Shown: one piece after another, positions 13,796 through 19,729 of the stretch
Layout of the letters: each line of letters starts with the position of its first letter
How positions within the stretch are numbered: position 1 is the stretch's first letter
Translations under genes and position numbers: made by a program
Notes under the pieces: generated by a model
What the model was told of the DNA's origin: nothing
Database searches by the model: none
The model's input: only the letters and a program-made list of their open reading frames with translations
Source of the DNA: CAYQUO01 sp964420835
GTDB lineage: Bacteria > Chloroflexota > Anaerolineae > Anaerolineales > Anaerolineaceae
Assembly: GCA_964420835.1 (NCBI GenBank)
Contig: CAYQUO010000030.1
Coordinates: 1-19,729 of the forward strand
Reading direction: 5' to 3'
Length of the DNA: 19,729 nt

Positions 13796-14391
13796 CAGGG
13801 AAACTATACGCCGAGGAGGTTTTAAGGAGGTTATCCGGGGGTAATATTTCGGATGACTTTGAAATTAAAGCGGAGGATTTATACCCTACGATTAATAATG
13901 CCTTAAAAGACACACTAATTCAATATGCAGCCCAAACAGGGAACAACCTGAATGGGGGGTGGGTATTGTCTTATCCGTGCGAAACTCTGACAGAAAGTTG
14001 TGTGTGCGGTTGTCCTGTATGGTATTGGGACTTGCCTGTTGATGTTTTACAACTCCCCAATGATGGTGGGGTTGTTTTGGTAAGAAACAAATATTATGCT
14101 GAATATACAAGAGTGTCTTTGGAGATGTTGCCCCAGACATTGGGGCTTCCGGTAGCTTCCGGTGCTAAATTATTCTGGATAGAGGGACAACGTTTGTTTT
14201 TTACAAAAAAAGATACAATCTTTGTATCTATTATTCCAACAGCAAAAGATGCTTTGGAATTAGCAGTTCCGGCAGGGTTCGGTCAGGTGTTTGAGAATCT
14301 TGTATGGGAACAGGCTACTAAGTTTTTCACAACTCCAAAGGACATTAGCAATAATAGTTCAATGGTAAATTTAACCAATAACGATAAATAA
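13792..14391 (+). CDS. ring/connector-like neck protein with CxCGC motif, 199 aa
   Basis: The ATG at 13792 overlaps the upstream TGA (ATGA), which decides the start over an upstream in-frame GTG at 13738. LYAEEVLRRLSGGNISDDFE, followed by the helix YPTINNALKDTLIQYAAQTG (about 5-50), is a typical helical ring-protein N-terminus. VWYWDLPVDVLQLPNDGGVV (about 76-95) is the Pro-containing beta turn region common to neck rings, and IEGQRLFFTKKDTIFVSIIP (about 124-143) is a strand hairpin. A CVCGC cluster at residues 70-74 is unusual for this fold and recurs in neighbouring proteins. Placement between paralogues A and B suggests it is assembled next to them. Assignment as a ring protein is moderate; the reading frame is firm. 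Confidence 0.63.
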   Translation: MTGKLYAEEVLRRLSGGNISDDFEIKAEDLYPTINNALKDTLIQYAAQTGNNLNGGWVLSYPCETLTESCVCGCPVWYWDLPVDVLQLPNDGGVVLVRNKYYAEYTRVSLEMLPQTLGLPVASGAKLFWIEGQRLFFTKKDTIFVSIIPTAKDALELAVPAGFGQVFENLVWEQATKFFTTPKDISNNSSMVNLTNNDK

Positions 14392-14392
14392 A

Positions 14393-15598
14393 ATGCCAGC
14401 AGCAAATCCATTTTTAACAAATCCAACCCGAAATGGGTTTCCCTTGACAGGGACGGTCACAGTTCCAATGGAGAGTATCCATTATTGGTACACCACAGGA
14501 GGGGGGACGACCTTTCACACCGACAACGGGGTATTCCAAACAAGTGCTACCTCCTTTGACACAGGGGCTATTGCGCTTAATTGCAGAACGATTACCCGTA
14601 AGGGGGGTAGTGTATTTACCCCTGCTTATTCAGGGACTACCTATTTTACTGCAAACCAGTTACTTTATTTTGAATCCGTAGAAGGAAGAACGTCTAAGGT
14701 CGTGTTCGCATGGGGAGAGGTAACGCTTAATGGAGTAGCCATTAGTACTGTTGTTTCTCAATTCACTTCCCTAATCATAGGGAGAACATCAACGGGTTTT
14801 GTTTATGCAAACCCTGAACACGCACAGATTTACAAAAAAGGGATTTTTGTAAACGGGTCGTTAATTCAAACGACTGCCGCAGCTTCAATCGTTGACACGA
14901 CCCCTAAGACGTACACCTTGTTTTCGGCATACGTTGACCCCGTAAAAGCAACAGTTGATGAATTATCCTCAATAGATATTTATGGCGTCAGATACACAGC
15001 AACCCCATCCATTGACCTCAATGACACGACTTCTGTGAAATCGTTTATTGAGGACAGTCTGGACTCCTACGGAGCGGCTTACGGAACGGTAAGCGTCAAC
15101 TATACCATTTGCGCTGTAAATGGCAATAAATCCGTTTTATCTGTTACCGTATCGGAGTGCGACACAGCATTAGGGCGTATAATAATTTTAATTGACGGGA
15201 CAACCCCTCAGAATATTTCATTTGCTGTGGGAGAATCTTCCGGCATTACTGTTCCATCCAGTAATAACTATCGTTGTTTCAACGCTTTTGCCGACCCGGT
15301 AATTGCAACGGCTGACACGATTACAGGAATTACGGTCGGGGGGGTAGGAGTGGTCTTTGCCTCTGCTGTAACTGTTGCCGTTAATTTTGAATCGGCGTTG
15401 GCAAAACAAATCAAAATGGCGTTGGCTTCTGCCGGTGGGGCGTGTTCGGACGTAGTCTCTTATGTGAATCCGGCGCAGGCGAATACCCGTAAAACTTCTG
15501 TTGAGATTCTTATTTTGGGGTGTAATGTTGTTGTAAACTCATTCCAATTAGATGTAGATGCCGGTACATTGTCAAGCCCAGCTTTTGTAGCAATATGA
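14393..15598 (+). CDS. paralogue B: beta-rich neck/decoration protein, 401 aa
   Basis: Residues 8-31 (LTNPTRNG, then VPMESIHYWY) align with paralogues A and C. FAWGEV (105-110) matches FTWGTV of paralogue A. Two internal repeats follow at about 174-277 and 293-390: YTLFSAYVDPVKATVDEL and YRCFNAFADPVIATADTI open them with the same pattern (aromatic, A, DP, AT-D). Same layout as paralogue A, so tandem gene duplication with divergence is the simplest explanation. Only two Cys-containing spots (C64, C351) and no CxCG cluster. Start one base after the previous stop; its end overlaps paralogue C (ATGA). A structural, repetitive beta role on the virion is inferred. Confidence 0.72.
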   Translation: MPAANPFLTNPTRNGFPLTGTVTVPMESIHYWYTTGGGTTFHTDNGVFQTSATSFDTGAIALNCRTITRKGGSVFTPAYSGTTYFTANQLLYFESVEGRTSKVVFAWGEVTLNGVAISTVVSQFTSLIIGRTSTGFVYANPEHAQIYKKGIFVNGSLIQTTAAASIVDTTPKTYTLFSAYVDPVKATVDELSSIDIYGVRYTATPSIDLNDTTSVKSFIEDSLDSYGAAYGTVSVNYTICAVNGNKSVLSVTVSECDTALGRIIILIDGTTPQNISFAVGESSGITVPSSNNYRCFNAFADPVIATADTITGITVGGVGVVFASAVTVAVNFESALAKQIKMALASAGGACSDVVSYVNPAQANTRKTSVEILILGCNVVVNSFQLDVDAGTLSSPAFVAI

Positions 15599-16341
15599 TA
15601 GTCACCAATCCCAAAAGAAACAGTAAACAACTCATCGGCACATACATTGTGCCGGATGAGTCTGTTTATTTTGTGTATGGCGATAATCGTAAAACTACGA
15701 TTCAATCTACTTTTGGGCTATGGGAGGTTGAGGATGACATAAGTGGATATAATACGGCTACCGAAAGAGTGAACGCAAGAAAAGTCTTATTTGGGGAGAA
15801 CAATATCCTGTTAAATCAAGTTGAGTTCTATGTAAACAAGGACTATTTTGTTTTAGCCCATGCGCCACTTGACAACTCTAACAGGCTTGCCATTTCATAT
15901 ACAGGGGCGGTTGATAAGGCTATTTTCAAAGCCACTCACACATTGAGTGGGGTTGTTTTATATGAGAATATCGGGTTTAGAGATAATGATTTTGATAACC
16001 CGGATTGGCTGCCGGAGTCCCCTGATGTAGTAAAGAGCATCATTACTGGATATATGGGTGAAATATCCATTGAGGTAAAGACCCTTACCGGTGAGTCGAT
16101 TGAAGAAAGCGAATTTACTCAGTTTCTGGCTGGTGGGGAAAATGCGATTATGCTTTTTGACTGGGGGGTTGTTTACTCAAAGTTTGGGGTTGGCAGCGTA
16201 ATTCCTACCTTATCTTTGAGTACGTATCAGATAGAACAGACTACTCCAGGTAGAACCTTTGTGTACAATCCTATGAAGTGTTTGAATGACATTTCATTGA
16301 AGTTTATTGAAACAAACACAACGAGATTATTTTACAGATAA
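15595..16341 (+). CDS. paralogue C: mosaic neck/decoration protein, 248 aa
   Basis: The first 30 residues (VTNPKRNS, then IVPDESVYFVYG) match paralogues A and B. Unlike them it lacks the two C-terminal repeats. Instead, residues about 118-190 (LYENIGFRDNDFDNPDW and following) match the N-terminal domain of the protein at 11077-11979. It is therefore a mosaic of two domain families found elsewhere in the same cluster. The C-terminal part is beta-rich with LFDWGVVYSKFGVGSVIP. Start overlaps B, and stop overlaps the following ring gene (TAATG), so translation is coupled. A bridging position between paralogue and ring proteins is plausible. There is no catalytic motif. Confidence 0.7.
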   Translation: MIVTNPKRNSKQLIGTYIVPDESVYFVYGDNRKTTIQSTFGLWEVEDDISGYNTATERVNARKVLFGENNILLNQVEFYVNKDYFVLAHAPLDNSNRLAISYTGAVDKAIFKATHTLSGVVLYENIGFRDNDFDNPDWLPESPDVVKSIITGYMGEISIEVKTLTGESIEESEFTQFLAGGENAIMLFDWGVVYSKFGVGSVIPTLSLSTYQIEQTTPGRTFVYNPMKCLNDISLKFIETNTTRLFYR

Positions 16342-17120
16342 TGGATACAATAGGACAAGTAATAGCAAGGGTAAAAGTTGAGGAGGCATACAAAGATATG
16401 TCTGAGGTTCAGTTATTGCAGTACGCAATAGATGAATACAAGCTCCTCCTTAGAAACAGGGATTACGCTGTGAAAAAAAGCGTAGTTCTTGCGGTGGATA
16501 GTGCTACTCAATCAGTACAGTTCCCTGACGATTATTTGTCTTATGTAAAATTAGCGGTTTGTGTAGATGGGGAGGTTGCCATTCTGGATTACGACCCTAC
16601 TATTTGCAAAGCCCCTACAAAGGTATGTAATTGTGGAACTCCTGACCCAAGCCCTCAGTTGGAAGATGACTGGTATTTTTATTGTATGTGCGGAGGGTGG
16701 TACGGGAGCGTATTTCTTAACTTTGCCGGTGATTATGCTGTGGGATACATAGACCCCAGGTACGGTAAGTTGTTTGGGCAGTTGGATTTAAGAAATAAAT
16801 ACGGGAGATTCAACTTCATAGACGGGAAAATTGTATTCGGGGGGAATTTCCGGTATGATTTTGTGATTATGGAGTATTTATCTTTGGCAACATCTTTGTC
16901 TATCGACACGGAGATTGACCAATGGGTCGTCCCTCAGTTAGCTGTTGCTATAAAAATAGGAGCGGAGATGAGCCGTAAGCGTTCTGATTACAATAAAATA
17001 AATTACTTGAAAGAAGAGGCAAGGGAAATAAAACAAAACAATCTCATTAACAGGTTTAATTGGGATTTAAACGACCTTAGCAAAACATATAGAAGGGGCT
17101 TTGGGTTAATTAAGCCATAA
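16341..17120 (+). CDS. ring/connector-like neck protein with two CxCG motifs, 259 aa
   Basis: The ATG overlaps the preceding stop (TAATG). The N-terminal helical part (about 1-48) leads into SVQFPDDYLSYVKLAVCVDG (about 58-77), the P-D-D-Y signature of ring proteins. FNFIDGKIVFGGNFRYDFVI (about 157-176) followed by MEYLSLATS resembles the conserved beta hairpin and helix of crAss-like ring proteins, and is the strongest match among the three here. Two Cys motifs, CNCG (96-99) and CMCGG (115-119), sit in an insertion about residues 92-120 that is rich in Pro/Asp/Trp. The C-terminus is a long basic helix (KKEEAR-like with KQNNLINRFNW). The exact ring identity cannot be decided. Confidence 0.68.
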   Translation: MDTIGQVIARVKVEEAYKDMSEVQLLQYAIDEYKLLLRNRDYAVKKSVVLAVDSATQSVQFPDDYLSYVKLAVCVDGEVAILDYDPTICKAPTKVCNCGTPDPSPQLEDDWYFYCMCGGWYGSVFLNFAGDYAVGYIDPRYGKLFGQLDLRNKYGRFNFIDGKIVFGGNFRYDFVIMEYLSLATSLSIDTEIDQWVVPQLAVAIKIGAEMSRKRSDYNKINYLKEEAREIKQNNLINRFNWDLNDLSKTYRRGFGLIKP

Positions 17121-17168
17121 CTAACGTCAACCAATCATCCTAATAAAAAATTGAAAAAAAAGAGGAAT

Positions 17169-17762
17169 ATGGATGATACTTTTTTAAGCATTGTTTTAGC
17201 TGCTATAATAATAGCGGTTAATCAAATTATTTCCTTTATTCGTATGTATGTACTTGCGACCCAAGTAAAGGAGATAAAGAGGGATGTTCATTTAATAAAA
17301 ACGGAGGTAATGCCAAACGGGGGGAAATCGCTGGCGGATAAAATCATCAAACTGGGAGATGGATTTGAACGATTCAAAGCCATAAGTGAACAGAGATGGA
17401 AAATAAGCCTTGAAAACACCCCTGTCCCTATATATCTTAACGATAAAAACGGGAAGTGTATATATGTGAATAAAGCCCTATCTACTCTTTTCAGAATGGA
17501 TAGGGCTGATATGTTAAACGATGGATGGGTAAGAAGAATCCGAAATTCTGATATGCACTTTATTATATGGAAGAACTCCATTGAAAAGGGCATACCGTAC
17601 ATTGACCAGTACACTCTCGTTGATAACGATAAGGCTTTTGCTACTGTGTCCACGCAAGCCGATGAGATAAAAGACGAAGAAGGGAACTTTCTCTTTTACT
17701 ATGGCACATGCCGGGATACAACAACGCTTTCCGGAACAGAAGTCAAAGAATCTTACCTCTAA
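17169..17762 (+). CDS. membrane-anchored PAS-domain protein, 197 aa
   Basis: Residues about 5-28 (FLSIVLAAIIIAVNQIISFI and after) are one clear transmembrane helix. The next part is an amphipathic Lys/Glu helix (about 32-48), and MPNGGKSLADKI (48-59) is like a short motif found in many phage holin-like membrane proteins. Residues about 80-184 look like a PAS domain. The core is ENTPVPIYLNDKNGKCIYVN (82-101), then the helix ALSTLFRM, NDGWVRRI (117-124), the long helix WKNSIEKGIPY, and the beta hairpin ending in YYGTCRD. PAS domains sense small ligands or redox state and are unusual in phage late genes. I chose the ATG at 17169 over a TTG at 17151. It follows the last ring gene by 48 nt without a promoter and converges on a minus-strand gene (4-nt overlap). 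No kinase, HTH or GGDEF follows the PAS. Confidence 0.78.
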   Translation: MDDTFLSIVLAAIIIAVNQIISFIRMYVLATQVKEIKRDVHLIKTEVMPNGGKSLADKIIKLGDGFERFKAISEQRWKISLENTPVPIYLNDKNGKCIYVNKALSTLFRMDRADMLNDGWVRRIRNSDMHFIIWKNSIEKGIPYIDQYTLVDNDKAFATVSTQADEIKDEEGNFLFYYGTCRDTTTLSGTEVKESYL

Positions 17763-17986
17763 ACGGGAATCCAATACCCGTACTTCATTACGGTTTCAAA
17801 ATGATGTCGCTGTTGGGTTACGTCTTTTGAGGTTGTTTTGGATTGGATAGGGCGAATAGTAATAATGTCATCTATGCTTATTTCGACCCTCCGACCTACG
17901 GGCTTTTTGGTATAATCAATACGGACGACTTTGTAAACAGAGTCGTCATTTTTGTTTTTATAGGTTTGGTTTATATTAATTTCCAT
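17759..17986 (-). CDS. small protein of unknown function, 75 aa
   Basis: I do not recognise this family. It is a soluble, basic protein with early beta strands (SVYKVVRIDYTKKPVGRRVE) and a C-terminus rich in Gln/His/Tyr (DVTQQRHHFETVMKYGYWIPV, of which positions 55-75 look well ordered). It is the second gene of a two-gene minus-strand unit: its ATG overlaps the end of the upstream gene by 16 nt, and its stop overlaps the end of the PAS gene. The arrangement on the strand opposite the late operon, with its own promoter, suggests an accessory or host-takeover gene inserted between structural genes. Function unknown. Confidence 0.65.
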   Translation of the reverse strand: MEININQTYKNKNDDSVYKVVRIDYTKKPVGRRVEISIDDIITIRPIQSKTTSKDVTQQRHHFETVMKYGYWIPV

Positions 17987-18171
17987 TCTTCTTTTGGTAC
18001 GTTCATTTTAAGCACCCCTTTTCTTGTATGGGCGCAAATTTTGGCTTTCCCGTCTTTAACTTCCACCCATTCATGTCCGTTCAGTTTGGTTTTGGTAGCA
18101 TATATGTACCCATACCACTGATGGAATACGAATGGGGAGAAAGCAATGTCAAAAACTTCATATCTTTCCAT
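17971..18171 (-). CDS. small protein of unknown function, 66 aa
   Basis: I do not recognise this protein. The ATG at 18171 is 13 nt after the -7 box of the minus-strand promoter, giving a nearly leaderless mRNA. A TTG further upstream overlaps the promoter and is rejected. The protein has aromatic-rich strands (FSPFVFHQWYGYIYATKTKL) and a positively charged end (TRKGVLKMNVPKEEWKLI). It resembles in style small phage proteins of about 65 aa that accompany a partner gene; the next gene overlaps by 16 nt. The sequence gives no function. Confidence 0.66.
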   Translation of the reverse strand: MERYEVFDIAFSPFVFHQWYGYIYATKTKLNGHEWVEVKDGKAKICAHTRKGVLKMNVPKEEWKLI

Positions 18172-18183
18172 AACGTTTTTTTG

Positions 18184-18216
18184 CAAAGGTAATAGGAAAT
18201 AAAAACGAAGATATTA
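18184..18216 (-). promoter_or_regulatory. minus-strand promoter, TAATATCT-N17-TACCTTTG class
   Basis: On the minus strand TAATATCT (plus 18209-18216), 17 nt, then TACCTTTG (plus 18184-18191), followed by CAAAAAAA. This is the same motif pair and spacing as the promoters at 109 and 1646, and TAATATCTTC extends the match to ten bases with 109. The ATG at 18171 follows at 13 nt. An extra AAATTCTAAT further upstream (near 18224-18233) also recalls the block at 103-112. Confidence 0.78.
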
Positions 18217-18235
18217 AAAAGTTATTAGAATTTAC

Positions 18236-18243
18236 TACATTTG
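18236..18243 (+). promoter_or_regulatory. -7 box of the tail-gene promoter, divergent from the minus-strand promoter
   Basis: TACATTTG at 18236-18243 followed by TAAAAAAA fits the Bacteroidota -7 consensus and lies 14 nt before the ATG at 18258. No good TTTG or TAATATCT occurs at the matching upstream distance. The region it would occupy (about 18211-18218) overlaps the upstream element of the minus-strand promoter, so the two could share or compete for factors. Confidence 0.6.
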
Positions 18244-18257
18244 TAAAAAAAATAAGT

Positions 18258-19729
18258 ATGTCAAAGCCAAACTCCATAGTCCCAGCTTTCATTGACAAGG
18301 ATTCAAATCCTGCTGTCATAAAAGACGGGGCTGTACACGATATATTCAATGCTCGAATAACGTCCTTTGAATCTGAGAAAGAGGGGGTTATACAACCCGT
18401 ATTAGGGAACTCGGTATTGAACATTTCTACTGTTTCAGGGACAGTAGGTCAGACAAAATGTATTGGCACATTCAGTAATATTGTTAAGGATTCAGTGATT
18501 TATTTTGTGTGGGACTACTTAGGTAACCATAAAATCCTACAATACAACCCTTCAACGAGTACTATTCAGACTCTTTTGCAGGGGGCAGCATTAAATTTTT
18601 CTTTAACAAGTCCTATTATCAGTGCTGATTTTTACGATAAATACTTGACATGGACAGACAATTACAACCCCCCAAGGTGTATTGACATAGAAAAAGGAAA
18701 CAGGACGGGCAAGAACGTAGAAGCTACATTGTATTTTGGTGTCCCTGATGATGGTACAATAATCTTTGAGCTTGGGCAGGAGTACACCTTTGAGGCATTT
18801 GATATTAATGGGGTGTCTTTATTCTCAGAACTAATCCTTACAGCCGACGGGACGTATGAAGACGATGTTTTAACGGGAGCGCAAGCGTATTCAACTGCAT
18901 TTAATGCCAATGCCACAGTAAATTCTTATTTCACCTCAGAGGTTTGTGCTTGCGGAAAGGTAAAGATTACAGCACTTGCAAACGTTTTAACTACCGGCAC
19001 AAACACCTATCTTATAGCCCAGATGACCGCCACGGTTGGAGGGATTGGCTCACCTGCTCCTACTGTATTGGTTTACGACAATATCTATCCTAATGACTTC
19101 GATGAGTTCCACATGGCTATTCCAAAGTGGACTCCTAAGTGTAACCCAACAGCACAATACAAGAACGACCCGTTATTCCTATCAAATTTTGTAAATGATA
19201 AGGTATTTCAGTTTAGGTACAGGTATGTTTACAAAGAGAATGTAAAGTCGTGTGCTTCTCCCATTTCACCGATAGCCGTACCGGATTTGAATTGTCATGG
19301 AAGTGGTGGGAACTACATAGAAATTGATTTTACGGACAGCCAATTATCTGACCCATTATACATGAATGAGTTTGATAAGGTTGAATTATTGGTAAGGCAG
19401 AATAACGAAGGCGAATGGGGAATGATAGTTGCACTTGATTTGTGCGAGTTTGGAATCACAAGACAGTTCTATAAATTCTACAATAACGAGGCGTTGATTG
19501 CTGTGTCTCAGGCGGAGATAATCAAACCCTTTGAATCAGCCCCTTTTGTTTGTAAGTCTTTGGCATTAGGGAGCGAGGCGGATGCTGAAGGCACAAGGAT
19601 GTTTATCGGGAACGGGATTGAGGGGTATGATAATATTTGTGGCGATTTTTCAGTTGTCAAGGATTCCTTTACACCTGACGGATGTCCTTATACCTATGAC
19701 GTAACCGGCAAAATAGAAACATGGTCTGT
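18258..19729 (+). CDS. large tail protein, muzzle/stabilisation (P22 gp10-like) type, 5' part
   Basis: The frame is open from the ATG at 18258 to the window edge: 490 codons are visible and the C-terminus is missing. The N-terminus (AFIDKDSNPAVIKDGAVHDI then FNARITSFE) and YDKYLTWTDNYNPPRCIDI (about 126-144, a WTDN.NPPR blade signature) are typical of beta-propeller tail proteins. FVNDKVFQFRYRYVYKENVK (about 313-332), followed by SCASPISPIAVP, is a conserved segment of tail muzzle/stabilisation proteins of Bacteroidota podoviruses. These proteins cap the lower tail or form its tube. CACG at 230-233 repeats the CxCG motif of neighbouring virion proteins. It is the first gene of a new unit, behind its own -7 box. 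Confidence 0.75.
   Translation, partial: MSKPNSIVPAFIDKDSNPAVIKDGAVHDIFNARITSFESEKEGVIQPVLGNSVLNISTVSGTVGQTKCIGTFSNIVKDSVIYFVWDYLGNHKILQYNPSTSTIQTLLQGAALNFSLTSPIISADFYDKYLTWTDNYNPPRCIDIEKGNRTGKNVEATLYFGVPDDGTIIFELGQEYTFEAFDINGVSLFSELILTADGTYEDDVLTGAQAYSTAFNANATVNSYFTSEVCACGKVKITALANVLTTGTNTYLIAQMTATVGGIGSPAPTVLVYDNIYPNDFDEFHMAIPKWTPKCNPTAQYKNDPLFLSNFVNDKVFQFRYRYVYKENVKSCASPISPIAVPDLNCHGSGGNYIEIDFTDSQLSDPLYMNEFDKVELLVRQNNEGEWGMIVALDLCEFGITRQFYKFYNNEALIAVSQAEIIKPFESAPFVCKSLALGSEADAEGTRMFIGNGIEGYDNICGDFSVVKDSFTPDGCPYTYDVTGKIETWS

Noticed and set aside
17764..17780. CGGG...CCCG hairpin after the PAS gene as a terminator
   Set aside because: Only four pairs and no T-run on either strand.
1..19729. 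Stop-codon recoding (TAG or TGA read as an amino acid), known in some crAss-like phages
   Set aside because: TAA, TGA and TAG all end complete, sensible proteins here, with tight overlaps to the next gene, so the standard code is sufficient.
1..19729. CRISPR array, tRNA or rRNA genes, insertion sequence
   Set aside because: No regularly spaced repeats, no cloverleaf candidate that I could see, no transposase or terminal inverted repeats were found by eye; tRNAscan would settle the tRNA point.

Overview
The window looks like the packaging and virion-assembly block of a tailed phage with a short (podovirus-like) tail infecting a Bacteroidota host. Host group: several gaps carry the Bacteroidota -7 box TAnnTTTG, two of them with a TTTG box 19 nt upstream, and genes lack Shine-Dalgarno sites but have A-rich leaders. 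Phage group: the order small-terminase candidate, TerL (755 aa), portal (779 aa), scaffold-like protein (304 aa), major capsid protein (503 aa), several ring/connector-like proteins, then a large beta-propeller-type tail protein is the layout of crAss-like phages (Crassvirales). I favour a divergent crAss-like phage at about 0.6 to 0.65. The rest is assigned from protein families I recognise by eye; no search was run. Stop codons are a mixture of TAA, TGA and TAG, so I see no stop-codon recoding here.

Layout. 1-2079: a small accessory region of short transcription units, each with its own promoter or terminator: an acidic 111-aa protein, a structured roughly 105-nt RNA or leader ending in a strong hairpin, a winged-helix/HTH-like DNA-binding protein, an 81-aa orphan, and a 27-aa membrane microprotein coupled to it. 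2102-9907: packaging and head genes (TerS candidate, TerL, portal, scaffold, capsid), closed by a strong intrinsic terminator directly after the capsid gene. 9920-17120: eight tightly packed genes, mostly overlapping by 1 to 10 bases. Three look like ring/connector proteins, and these are interleaved with beta-rich proteins that share N-terminal and internal domains. 17169-17762: a membrane-anchored PAS-domain protein. 17759-18171: two small genes on the opposite strand under their own promoter. 18258-end: the 5' 490 codons of a large tail (muzzle/stabilisation-like) protein that leaves the window.

How it works together: TerS/TerL pump DNA through the portal into a shell built from capsid protein on the scaffold. 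The ring proteins extend the portal downwards, the beta-rich paralogues probably decorate the neck or head, and the last gene forms the tail tube or muzzle. The most unusual items are: a promoter motif (TAATATCT, 17 nt, TAYCTTTG) repeated with identical spacing at three sites, one on the minus strand; an RNA whose 5' end can pair with its own terminator loop; a PAS sensor domain in a late phage gene; a family of mosaic paralogues threaded between ring genes; and a recurrent CxCG motif in four neighbouring structural proteins.
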